A stretch of DNA of 7,265 bases from Saprospiraceae bacterium UBA7687. GTDB lineage: Bacteria; Bacteroidota; Bacteroidia; Chitinophagales; Saprospiraceae. Where the stretch lies: positions 33,653 through 40,917 of the forward strand of contig DLGT01000068.1 in the NCBI GenBank assembly GCA_002482845.1, written 5' to 3'. Below are positions 1 to 5,940 of the stretch, in pieces (position 1 is the stretch's first letter; every line of letters starts with the position of its first letter). Below the pieces are notes generated by a model that did not search any database, was not told the DNA's origin, and saw nothing but the letters and a program-made list of their open reading frames with translations. The translations under genes and the position numbers were made by a program.

Positions 1-982
1 TCCGCCCACATGCAGCCTTTACTTCTGCACTTATATCAGCGTCTGCTGGTAAAAAGGCAAACCATTTACCTTGTGCTGATGTGAAAACACTTTGACGACT
101 TTGTCCATCGTGTAAGTTGATTCTGATATTTGAAATAGGTGTATTTTCTAATGCCAATTGGCCACTCACATAAATACCTGGTTTACTTTTCGCAATACAG
201 TAATAGCCAGATTTTTGATATGTGAAAGATTGGTTATTATCTTCTGTTTTCACTGGATGCCAAATTGCTTTATCATAATCGAACGACCAAATTTTTATGC
301 CATTTTCTTGCAGATATTCAGATGTTATGCCAAGTTTTGTTTCAAGTGATTGGCCATTTTCAGACGTTACATCTAGAAAAAAAACATCATACATTTCAAG
401 GTATTTGTGCTCTCCATTAATATCTTTTCCCACACGATTTGCGGGTATTGCAGTGATGTGAACATCATTATTTAAATCAGGACTGAAGTGCGTGATATTA
501 ACTTTGGTATTGTAGCTGTTTCCATTGAGCGCATAAGTATTTGGTTGCGTGGTTAAAGTTGTTTTTTCATTTATAGCTATATTCATTTTTGTATCGTGTG
601 CAAACTCAACTTTATTTCGATTTTCGAATACCGTCAATACCGAATAATTGATATCATTCTCAACACCTGAGACGCTGAATATTGATGTGGCACCTGATGC
701 AGGATTTATGGTCAGTTTTTCTCCATATTTATTTACTAGTTTGCCATCAAAAACGACAAACGATTGTGCCAAATCATTCTGTTGTTGTTGATTGTATGTC
801 GCATCAAAATTTATTAAGGCTTCTCCATTTTCGTTTATCACACGAACTGTCTGCGTCGTAGAGATGGTAACTCTTGGTGGATCATTATGTTCGATGCGAA
901 TGATTTCTTCTTCATTTGTATGACAAGATGATATCAAGAGAATCCCAAGCACAGCTAACCAATTTATTTTTATATACTTCAT
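1..982 (-). CDS. Surface lipoprotein with carboxypeptidase-regulatory-like domain (C-terminus cut by window edge)
   Basis: The reading frame is open from 982 to the left edge, giving the first 327 residues; the stop codon is outside. Residues 1-20 form a lipoprotein signal peptide: a short basic start (MKYIK), a hydrophobic run, then the lipobox ISSC with the lipidated cysteine at C20. Acidic residues follow (EEE at 24-26), so outer-membrane export is plausible, as is common in Bacteroidota. Residues about 36-180 look like beta-rich extracellular sequence. Around 218-262 there is a segment with IWSFDYD, then W241 and GYYCIA. Residues about 268-320 (IYVSGQLALENTPISNIRINL, then a Gly-Lys-Trp-Phe and LP motif) fit a carboxypeptidase-regulatory-like beta-sandwich. 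ATG at 982 was chosen because it best fits the signal peptide; an in-frame ATG at 988 would add Met-Val, and one at 1003 is too near the predicted transcription start. No catalytic domain is visible, and the missing C-terminus could change the role. It is transcribed away from the toxin-antitoxin operon. Confidence 0.82.
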   Translation of the reverse strand, partial: MKYIKINWLAVLGILLISSCHTNEEEIIRIEHNDPPRVTISTTQTVRVINENGEALINFDATYNQQQQNDLAQSFVVFDGKLVNKYGEKLTINPASGATSIFSVSGVENDINYSVLTVFENRNKVEFAHDTKMNIAINEKTTLTTQPNTYALNGNSYNTKVNITHFSPDLNNDVHITAIPANRVGKDINGEHKYLEMYDVFFLDVTSENGQSLETKLGITSEYLQENGIKIWSFDYDKAIWHPVKTEDNNQSFTYQKSGYYCIAKSKPGIYVSGQLALENTPISNIRINLHDGQSRQSVFTSAQGKWFAFLPADADISAEVKAACGR

Positions 983-1014
983 AACCATATTTGTATTGCT
1001 ATACATACATAATC

Positions 1015-1022
1015 CAAAAGTA
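1015..1022 (-). promoter_or_regulatory. Candidate -7 promoter element for the surface lipoprotein
   Basis: Read on the minus strand, this is TACTTTTG, an exact match to the Bacteroidota -7 consensus TAnnTTTG. It would start transcription a few bases downstream, leaving a leader of roughly 25 bases before the ATG at 982. I do not see a good TTG or TTTG -33 box at the expected distance, so the call rests on the -7 box and its position. Confidence 0.4.
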
Positions 1023-1181
1023 ATCAAAAACGCTACAGGAGATGTCGATTTTTTAAATTATAAATTTTTGTTATTGTTGTGATCATAAAATTTGACGTTA
1101 GGGCAAGAACTAAACAATTGAACTTTGTAAAGCCAATAAACGTTAATTTGTAGTAGTTACTTTTTACCATTTATAGTCTAA

Positions 1182-1195
1182 TTGATTTTAATCAA
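1182..1195. promoter_or_regulatory. Inverted repeat upstream of the toxin-antitoxin operon (candidate operator)
   Basis: TTGATT and AATCAA form a perfect 6-base inverted repeat separated by two bases, ending 6 bases before the antitoxin ATG. Toxin-antitoxin operons are usually autoregulated by antitoxin binding to such palindromes at the promoter, so this is a reasonable operator candidate. A weak promoter candidate lies upstream (TTAATTTG at 1143-1150, one mismatch to TAnnTTTG). The repeat is AT-rich and short, so chance is not excluded. Confidence 0.35.
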
Positions 1196-1201
1196 AATAA
1201 A

Positions 1202-1414
1202 ATGTTTACAACAGATTTAATTAAAGAAATTCAACGTTTACCACTTACCAAGAGGGTATATGTTGTGGAAGAAACTTTAAAATCAATCAAAAGAGAAGAG
1301 TCGCAAAATCAAATGAAGTTAGCTGCCGACGAGCTTCATGAAGACTACGTAAACGACAAAGAACTAACTATTTTTACTTCTATAGATTTAGATAATTTTT
1401 ATGAAGCAAAGTGA
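1202..1414 (+). CDS. Antitoxin of a MazF/PemK-type toxin-antitoxin module
   Basis: This is a 70-residue, mostly helical, acidic protein encoded directly before a MazF-family toxin; its last 14 bases overlap the toxin gene in another frame. That order, size and overlap are the usual antitoxin signature, and are the main evidence for function. Residues about 4-30 contain LIKEIQRLPLTKRVYVVEETLKSI split around LP at 13-14; this Leu-Pro plus helix pattern recalls small addiction-module antitoxins rather than the AbrB-fold DNA-binding domain of classical MazE. The tail (residues about 54-70, ELTIFTSIDLDNFYEAK) is acidic and aromatic, as in antitoxin tails that fill the toxin's RNA-binding groove. 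It should neutralise the toxin by direct binding and probably represses its own operon, perhaps through the inverted repeat at 1182-1195. The start is the only sensible ATG, behind an A-rich stretch typical of Bacteroidota. The exact antitoxin family is not identified. Confidence 0.8.
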   Translation: MFTTDLIKEIQRLPLTKRVYVVEETLKSIKREESQNQMKLAADELHEDYVNDKELTIFTSIDLDNFYEAK

Positions 1415-1739
1415 CATTTGGTTGATTGATTTGGATCCGACGAAAGGTGCAGAGATTCAAAAAGTTCGTCCAGCCATAATTATAAATGATGATAGTCTAG
1501 GCAGATTGCCTTTAAAGGTGGTCGTTCCTATCACTGACTGGAAAGACCGATACGCAATAGCTCCGTGGATGATAAAAATTGAACCAAATAGTAGAAATGG
1601 ATTTTCCAAAACATCAGCAGCAGATTGTTTTCAAATTCGTTCTTTATCAAAAGAAAGGATGATAAAAAAAGTCGGTTCTATAGATGAATCAACACTTAGC
1701 GAAATTAAAGTAGCGATATCGAAAGTAATAGGTTTTTAA
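1401..1739 (+). CDS. mazF: MazF/PemK-family endoribonuclease toxin
   Basis: This 112-residue protein spans a full MazF/PemK fold, within the usual family length. The N-terminus has the family opening (SDIWLIDLDPTKGAEIQKVRPAI in two parts: DIWLIDLDPTKG at 5-16 and KVRPAI at 21-26), followed by VVVPITDW at 40-47 and KTSAADCFQIRSLS at about 70-83. By analogy with studied MazF enzymes, R23 and T45 are the likely catalytic residues for sequence-specific cleavage of single-stranded RNA, chiefly mRNA; both are present, so the toxin looks intact. The recognised RNA sequence cannot be predicted from this. The ATG at 1401 lies inside the end of the antitoxin gene, giving a 14-base overlap and probably translational coupling from one mRNA. 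Likely roles are plasmid- or island-style maintenance, stress response or phage defence; the sequence does not decide between them. Confidence 0.93.
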   Translation: MKQSDIWLIDLDPTKGAEIQKVRPAIIINDDSLGRLPLKVVVPITDWKDRYAIAPWMIKIEPNSRNGFSKTSAADCFQIRSLSKERMIKKVGSIDESTLSEIKVAISKVIGF

Positions 1740-1770
1740 AATGTAAAAAATTTAGTAAAACATGTCGCCA

Positions 1771-1788
1771 TTTTTTTAAAAAAAACTA
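1771..1788. other. T7A8 self-complementary tract between convergent genes
   Basis: Seven T followed directly by eight A lie between the toxin stop and the acetyltransferase stop, which face each other. The tract is self-complementary and could slow polymerase from either side, but it has no GC stem, so it is not a standard intrinsic terminator. No other terminator is visible in this 66-base gap. Confidence 0.2.
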
Positions 1789-1805
1789 CCCATTCACCGT
1801 TCCTC

Positions 1806-2339
1806 TTAAACTAACTCCAGCTCCAACCAATAGCAAGCCAGGTTTTCTCCATACATTTCAAATTGATATTCACTTTTTTGAATGAAACCACATTTTTTCA
1901 GTACATTTTGTGAAGCGATGTTTTCAGTGTGTGCGGATGCATATAAAGTATGGACGTTAAGCTGATTTTTGGCATAACCTATCCAAGCATTCGTAGCTTC
2001 AGTAGCATAGCCTTTGCCCCAAAATTCTGGACGGAAACGATAGCCTACGTCATAAAAGTCTACATGCCCGTTGGTCACTTCATTCATAAACTTTAAACCT
2101 GCCCAACCGATCATTTCTCCTGTAGATTTCTCAATGACAGCCCATCTACCTATGCCATATTGTTCATATTGTTTTAGGATGTTTTTGAGATAAAAATTAA
2201 CGTCATCAAGGTTAGAGACCGGACGATTTCCCAAATATTTCATGACGAGTGGATCTGAATCCAATTTATATAGGGCATCTACGTCATTCGTATTTAATGG
2301 TCGCATGAGGAGCCTTTCTGTTTCTATGGTTGTGGGCAT
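1806..2339 (-). CDS. GNAT-family N-acetyltransferase, RimJ/RimL type
   Basis: This is a complete 177-residue single-domain GNAT enzyme of the RimJ/RimL-like branch (Acetyltransf_3 type). The N-terminus IETERLLMRPL (residues 5-15) is the typical opening of this branch. The acetyl-CoA pyrophosphate-binding motif is at 98-114: the GYRFRPEFWGKGYATE stretch with W107, G108, G110 and A112. A later motif, N140 through VLKKCGF (146-152), is the usual C-terminal element that helps hold acetyl-CoA. The enzyme would move an acetyl group from acetyl-CoA to an amine. The family includes ribosomal-protein N-terminal acetyltransferases but also enzymes acting on small molecules and antibiotics, so the substrate is not known. 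It is cytoplasmic, with no signal peptide. It stands alone, converges with the toxin gene, and has a candidate promoter at 2424-2450. Confidence 0.92.
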   Translation of the reverse strand: MPTTIETERLLMRPLNTNDVDALYKLDSDPLVMKYLGNRPVSNLDDVNFYLKNILKQYEQYGIGRWAVIEKSTGEMIGWAGLKFMNEVTNGHVDFYDVGYRFRPEFWGKGYATEATNAWIGYAKNQLNVHTLYASAHTENIASQNVLKKCGFIQKSEYQFEMYGENLACYWLELELV

Positions 2340-2423
2340 GAATGTGCTGTATATTAAAAATTAAAGTTCAAACCATTAGCGTAATAGCCTATCTGAAAAT
2401 ATGACTCAACATAGGATAAGATA

Positions 2424-2450
2424 CAAAATTACTATAAGAAATGTAAACAA
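2424..2450 (-). promoter_or_regulatory. Candidate promoter for the acetyltransferase
   Basis: On the minus strand, positions 2431-2424 read TAATTTTG, an exact TAnnTTTG -7 element. A TTG at 2450-2448 could be the -33 box, but the 16-base spacer is shorter than the usual 19 or so. It would give a leader of about 80 bases before the ATG at 2339. Confidence 0.4.
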
Positions 2451-2631
2451 TAAAGTTTTGAAGCATAAAATACCAAACATATAGATGCACCACTATCTAA
2501 ACTTGATTTCAGAAACATTTCATTTTTATTTAAAATTGTTGTACCACGTTGGTTTTTCAATTAAAATATTCTTTAATGAAGGTTTTAGAAAGCAGTTAGC
2601 GATGACGGTGTGTAGTGGGAGCGTATAGGGA

Positions 2632-3061
2632 CCGTCTATTAAGCGAGGTCGGGCTAACCTCGGGAGAACCTTGGCACAAGATCGAGACAACCTCGGGACA
2701 ACCCTTGTTCGTTTTTAGTTGAAAACGGTAGTTTTGGTAGCTTTTTGGTCATTTTAAGGTCACTTATTATTAGTACTCTTTAAGTGATTGCGACGAGGTG
2801 ATCTAGGTATAAAGATAGGTTTTTTTTGGGTAAAACGTCTAACGATTTCTTGGATTTTTTTTTAAAAATAATAGGGTTGCCACCAAGTCTCGAAGGCTCA
2901 ATGTTTTTTGGCGACAGAAGAGAATGTAGCCACTTGATCGAATTTGTTTTTGATTTATTGGAAATGCAAGCTTGTTTTCAGTCAAAATGGATATGTTGCA
3001 AACAAGTTTACAACTCCATTATAATTACCCAATAAAAAAAGGCTCGTAGTGTTATAGACGG
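2632..3061. repeat. Distant inverted 8-mers bounding the repeat block
   Basis: CCGTCTAT at 2632-2639 and its exact reverse complement ATAGACGG at 3054-3061 bracket about 415 bases of non-coding repeat-rich sequence. With gaps the similarity extends a little on the outer side (GTAT near both ends). Such a layout could be the ends of a small non-autonomous element, but 8 bases is short and no target-site duplication was found. Confidence 0.2.
2644..2707. repeat. Direct repeat AACCTCGGGA(G/C)AACC with two small hairpins
   Basis: Two near-identical phrases, AACCTCGGGAGAACC at 2656-2670 and AACCTCGGGACAACC at 2689-2703, start 33 bases apart and are each followed by C/TTTG-like sequence. Two stem-loops overlap them: CGAGGT (2644-2649) with ACCTCG (2657-2662) around a 7-base loop, and CGAG (2683-2686) with CTCG (2692-2695) around a 5-base loop. 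The segment is clearly richer in G and C than its surroundings. Its origin is unknown. Confidence 0.6.
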
Positions 3062-3094
3062 GATACTTTGAGACATCCGATCGGTTGTTTGTCT

Positions 3095-3121
3095 CGCAGA
3101 CTTCGCAGATTTTGCAGATTT
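3095..3121. repeat. Three tandem 9-base units, CGCAGATTT-like, followed by a T-run
   Basis: The units are CGCAGACTT, CGCAGATTT and TGCAGATTT, in direct contact and running into more T. A separate CGCAGAT lies at 3147-3153. The same phrase type is familiar to me from non-coding sequence of other Bacteroidota, but that is memory and was not checked. No CRISPR-like spacers separate the units. Confidence 0.7.
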
Positions 3122-3322
3122 TTTACTTTGTTAGAGTTTAATGGTGCGCAGATCACAAGTTGATTAATTGAGTCTTTTCTATGAACTTAAAAAAATGTTT
3201 CCAAGAAGCTTCAACAAATTGCAATATTACGTATCGTATTTAGTGAATATGTAATCAAAAAATTAAATTCCCATCAATAAGTTCACATATTTCATCATAT
3301 TCAATAAAGAAATATGTATTTC

Positions 3323-3356
3323 TTTGAATCTTGTATCTGATTATAGCCTAAATTTG
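3323..3356 (+). promoter_or_regulatory. Candidate promoter for the small lipoprotein
   Basis: TAAATTTG at 3349-3356 is an exact TAnnTTTG -7 element. TTTG at 3323-3326 could be the -33 box, with a 22-base spacer that is slightly long. Transcription would start near 3360-3363, giving a leader of about 80 bases before the ATG at 3443. Confidence 0.5.
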
Positions 3357-3442
3357 TCTTATTATTATGATTTAGTTTATTATCTATACTACATAAAACA
3401 ATATATACACCATCATCACGGCTTCAAAATAAATAATCAAGA

Positions 3443-3982
3443 ATGAAAACAAATCCATTATTCACACTAACACTAGTACTCATCGTACTCCTATCTATAC
3501 TAAGCTGTACCAAGACCGAAGAGATAGACAAACTCCCACCTATGACCACAGAAGGTAAAAATACCTTCGGATGCTTAGTCAATGGTATAGCCTGGATACC
3601 TGAAACGGATGGAGGATTGTTTAATGAAAAATTAACAGCACGATATGAAAATGGAGGTCTAAGTATTCAAGCAAGAATCAGAATAAACAGTGGAAACATT
3701 CGACAGAGCATTATTGTACCCGCTGATTTTACAGACTTAGGAATTTATAAAATCCCGCCTTCTCCATTTGTAGGAATACTTCACTCAAATGCTCAAAATC
3801 AACCCATGGGTACCATTGAATGCACTTCTTATAGGTGCATCCCCGAAGATACAGAAATAGAAATATTATATATCAATACCAGTCAGCGAATTATATCAGG
3901 AAAATTTAGTTATAAGAATTTAAAGAATGATTGTAGTGATATTTTGAATATTACTGAAGGCAGATTTGACGTCAGGTATTGA
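3443..3982 (+). CDS. Small Bacteroidota lipoprotein, possibly DUF6252 family
   Basis: This is a complete 179-residue protein. Residues 1-22 form a lipoprotein signal: Lys at 2, a long hydrophobic run from about 6 to 20, and a slightly relaxed lipobox ILSC with the lipidated cysteine at C22. An acidic linker (TKTEEIDK) follows. The block at 31-53 (KLPPMTTEGKNTFGCLVNG then AW at 50-51) is characteristic of a family of short Bacteroidota lipoproteins that I believe is catalogued as DUF6252; this is recalled, not searched. The rest looks like a compact beta-sheet domain and ends in GRFDVRY, also typical of these proteins. Several cysteines after the signal (C44, and others near the middle and end) might form disulfides in the periplasm. 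The function of the family is unknown. The gene is alone, with its own promoter, and no partner gene adjoins it. Confidence 0.85.
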   Translation: MKTNPLFTLTLVLIVLLSILSCTKTEEIDKLPPMTTEGKNTFGCLVNGIAWIPETDGGLFNEKLTARYENGGLSIQARIRINSGNIRQSIIVPADFTDLGIYKIPPSPFVGILHSNAQNQPMGTIECTSYRCIPEDTEIEILYINTSQRIISGKFSYKNLKNDCSDILNITEGRFDVRY

Positions 3983-4259
3983 TATAAAACAACAGCAGAA
4001 GAAATTTTAATATAGTTTAATTTTATTTTTTAACATTCAAAAATCGATTATTATGAACCGATTCACACGGCTTTCATTAAACAAAAGAACCAATGCTAAC
4101 CCTTTACGTCAAGAAGGAAAGTTAACTTAATCTTTTTTTATAGTAAGGAATTTTGGTTTGATCTTACTTCGATGAATGTGTGGGAACCGATAAGATGTCT
4201 TTGAGCCATCGCATCGGGTAGGGCATTTTCATTTTTTTATGAAATAAATTTGAATCCTT
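3983..4259. other. Intergenic region between the small lipoprotein and guaB
   Basis: The sequence is AT-rich with no clear terminator after the lipoprotein. A 25-codon open frame at 4053-4130 (beginning MNRFTRLSLN) has no recognisable family or promoter and is probably chance. Nothing else is supported until the guaB promoter begins at 4260. Confidence 0.5.
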
Positions 4260-4290
4260 TTTGTTAGGAAATGATTTCTTCCTACTTTTG
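4260..4290 (+). promoter_or_regulatory. guaB promoter, immediately before the start codon
   Basis: TTTG at 4260-4263 (-33), a 19-base spacer, and TACTTTTG at 4283-4290 (-7) make a full match to the Bacteroidota housekeeping promoter. Only CAG separates the -7 box from the guaB ATG at 4294. Since transcription normally starts a few bases after the -7 box, the mRNA should begin at or very near the A of the ATG. Confidence 0.7.
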
Positions 4291-4293
4291 CAG

Positions 4294-5772
4294 ATGGAAA
4301 CATTTAATAATAACACCCAGATAGAAGAGGCACTTACCTTTGACGATGTGCTTCTCATTCCTTCATACTCAGAAGTCCTTCCTAGAGAAGTAGATATCTC
4401 CACCCAGCTTACCACAGACCTTTGGCTCAATGCACCCATCGTGTCGGCAGCAATGGATACGGTCACAGAATACAATCTCGCTATTGCGATGGCAAGAGAA
4501 GGTGGTATCGGCTTTATTCACAAAAATATGACTGTAGAAGCTCAGGCTAATCAAGTAAGAACGGTAAAAAGATCTGAAAGTGGTATGATCATGGATCCTG
4601 TCACACTTACAGAAGATGCCGTAGTACGCGATGCATTATTACTAATGAAAGCCAATAAAATAGGTGGTATTCCTGTCATAGATAAGTCTAATAAACTAGT
4701 CGGAATCCTTACCAATAGAGACCTTAGATTTGAAACCGCTGGCGAAAGGAGCATTACGGAGATCATGACAAAAGAAAAGTTGATCACAGCCCCTGAAGGT
4801 ACAACCTTAACGCAAGCCAAAGAAATACTCCAAAAATATAAAATCGAAAAACTTCCTGTAGTCGATAATAATAACATTCTGAAAGGGCTGATTACGTACA
4901 AAGACATCATGAAGCTCGAAAATTATCCAAATTCTGCTAAAGATAGCCACGGACGTTTGTATGTAGGAGCGGCTGTAGGTGTCACAAAAGATCTTTTCGA
5001 AAGGGTAGAAGCTCTCGTTCACGTAGGTGTTGATGTCATATGTCTAGATACGGCACATGGTCATTCTAGAGGTGTACTCGATGCAATAGCAGCGGTGAGA
5101 AAGCAGTATAAAAGTCTACAAATCGTTGGTGGAAACGTAGCCACAGCAGATGGTGCAAAAGCGCTTGCTGATGCAGGTGTCAATGCTGTAAAAGTAGGTG
5201 TAGGACCCGGAAGTATATGTACCACAAGAATTGTAGCAGGTGTGGGTGTACCACAATTATTTGCCATCATGAATGCTGCTCGTGGGCTGAAAGGCACTGG
5301 CATTCCTATCATTGGTGATGGTGGTATCAGATACACAGGTGATATCGCAAAGGCATTAGCAGCTGGAGCAAGTACGATTATGGCAGGGTCATTATTTGCA
5401 GGGACTGAAGAAGCACCTGGGGAGACCATCTTGTTTGAAGGTAGAAAATTTAAAGTCTATAGAGGTATGGGTTCGCTCGGTGCCATGGAACTTGGGAGCA
5501 AAGACCGATATTTTCAAGATGTAGAAGATGATGTCAAAAAACTCGTACCTGAAGGGATAGAAGGAAGAGTACCATATAAAGGATCTGTATCAGAAGTGAT
5601 GGTGCAATATCTCGGTGGACTCAGAGCTGGTATGGGATACTGTGGTGCAAATACCATCAAAGATATGCAAAAAGCCAAAATGGTAAAAATATCAAGTTCT
5701 GGAATACTAGAAAGTCATCCACATAACATCACTATTACTAAAGAATCGCCAAACTATAGTAAGAAAGGATAA
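4294..5772 (+). CDS. guaB: Inosine-5'-monophosphate dehydrogenase
   Basis: The enzyme oxidises IMP to XMP with NAD+, the first committed step of GTP synthesis, in the cytoplasm and usually as a tetramer or octamer. The 492-residue length is normal for bacterial forms. The (beta/alpha)8 barrel begins with LTFDDVLLIP (14-23) and is interrupted by two CBS domains, about 95-150 and 155-210, which in this family bind purine nucleotides and tune activity. The active-site loop GPGSICTTR (304-312) carries the catalytic C309, which forms the E-XMP* intermediate, with T311 nearby. GDGGIRYTGD (341-350) holds the IMP phosphate and ribose, with D342. YRGMGSLGAM (389-398) completes the pocket. The mobile flap has the R405-Y406 pair that activates water for hydrolysis. 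All key residues are present. ATG at 4294 is chosen over an upstream in-frame TTG at 4261, which lies in the promoter's -33 box. No guaA or other purine gene adjoins it. Confidence 0.98.
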   Translation: METFNNNTQIEEALTFDDVLLIPSYSEVLPREVDISTQLTTDLWLNAPIVSAAMDTVTEYNLAIAMAREGGIGFIHKNMTVEAQANQVRTVKRSESGMIMDPVTLTEDAVVRDALLLMKANKIGGIPVIDKSNKLVGILTNRDLRFETAGERSITEIMTKEKLITAPEGTTLTQAKEILQKYKIEKLPVVDNNNILKGLITYKDIMKLENYPNSAKDSHGRLYVGAAVGVTKDLFERVEALVHVGVDVICLDTAHGHSRGVLDAIAAVRKQYKSLQIVGGNVATADGAKALADAGVNAVKVGVGPGSICTTRIVAGVGVPQLFAIMNAARGLKGTGIPIIGDGGIRYTGDIAKALAAGASTIMAGSLFAGTEEAPGETILFEGRKFKVYRGMGSLGAMELGSKDRYFQDVEDDVKKLVPEGIEGRVPYKGSVSEVMVQYLGGLRAGMGYCGANTIKDMQKAKMVKISSSGILESHPHNITITKESPNYSKKG

Positions 5773-5787
5773 AATTTTTTATTTTTT

Positions 5788-5803
5788 TTAATATTGATAT
5801 TAA
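5788..5803. repeat. AT-only inverted repeat downstream of guaB
   Basis: TTAATAT and ATATTAA are perfect 7-base arms around TG, just after a run of eight T. The stem contains no G or C and the T-run is on the wrong side for transcription coming from guaB, so it is a poor intrinsic terminator. It might be a protein-binding palindrome or chance in AT-rich sequence. No better guaB terminator is visible. Confidence 0.3.
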
Positions 5804-5910
5804 TACAATTTTTAATTCGTTTATGGCTGCCAGTCATATATTTAAAAAATGTATGAAAATAATTCATATATTTAGAAACTAAAATAGGACATCCGACGTT
5901 ATTAAGACAG

Positions 5911-5940
5911 TTGCAGATATTAAATTACGTTGTATATTTG
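5911..5940 (+). promoter_or_regulatory. Promoter driving the long leader of the Trp-rich exported protein gene
   Basis: TTG at 5911-5913 (-33), a 19-base spacer and TATATTTG at 5933-5940 (-7, exact TAnnTTTG) make a strong Bacteroidota promoter. As at guaB, the -7 box is followed by CAG. Transcription would begin near 5944, about 300 bases before the next CDS, so either the mRNA has a long leader or a separate small RNA is made here. Confidence 0.6.

Larger units (their letters stand above)
2340..3442. other. 1.1-kb intergenic block with repeat debris, no convincing gene
   Basis: Both strands were read and no convincing gene was found. From the left it holds the acetyltransferase promoter, an AT-rich stretch, a GC-richer segment (about 2600-2710) with phrase repeats and small hairpins, and a T-rich segment. 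At 2875-2899 lies a phrase reading GGTTGCCACCAAGTCTCGAA then GGCTC, which resembles low-complexity intergenic phrases I recall from other Bacteroidota genomes (recollection, not a search). After it come tandem CGCAGATTT-like units at 3095-3121, a further CGCAGAT at 3147-3153, and finally the promoter of the next lipoprotein. An open frame at 2826-3035 starts with TTG in a T-run, has no recognisable domain and lies inside the repeat block, so it is not called. Confidence 0.6.

Noticed and set aside
158..349. Plus-strand open frame of 63 codons
   Set aside because: It lies antisense to the well-supported surface lipoprotein, has a Phe- and Cys-rich composition typical of a shadow frame, and no recognisable motif.
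2600..2710. tRNA or rRNA fragment, prompted by higher GC and hairpins
   Set aside because: No cloverleaf, no T-loop GTTCGA-type motif and no recognisable rRNA core sequence are present.
2826..3035. Plus-strand open frame of 69 codons starting with TTG
   Set aside because: It begins in a T-run with a rare start, has no family resemblance, and lies inside the repeat block. The opposite strand is equally unconvincing.
3095..3121. CRISPR array
   Set aside because: The units are 9 bases and contiguous, with no spacers and no cas genes in the window.
3181..3243. 20-codon ORF beginning MNLKKCFQEA
   Set aside because: Very short, with no family, no upstream signal and repeat-like surroundings.
4053..4130. 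25-codon ORF between the small lipoprotein and guaB
   Set aside because: No promoter, ribosome-binding site or known small-protein family can be seen; its length is within chance.
4164..5429. Five minus-strand open frames opposite guaB
   Set aside because: They are antisense shadows of a highly conserved enzyme gene, and none shows a plausible domain.
5788..5803. Intrinsic terminator of guaB
   Set aside because: The stem has no G or C and the T-run precedes rather than follows it, so it is listed only as an inverted repeat.
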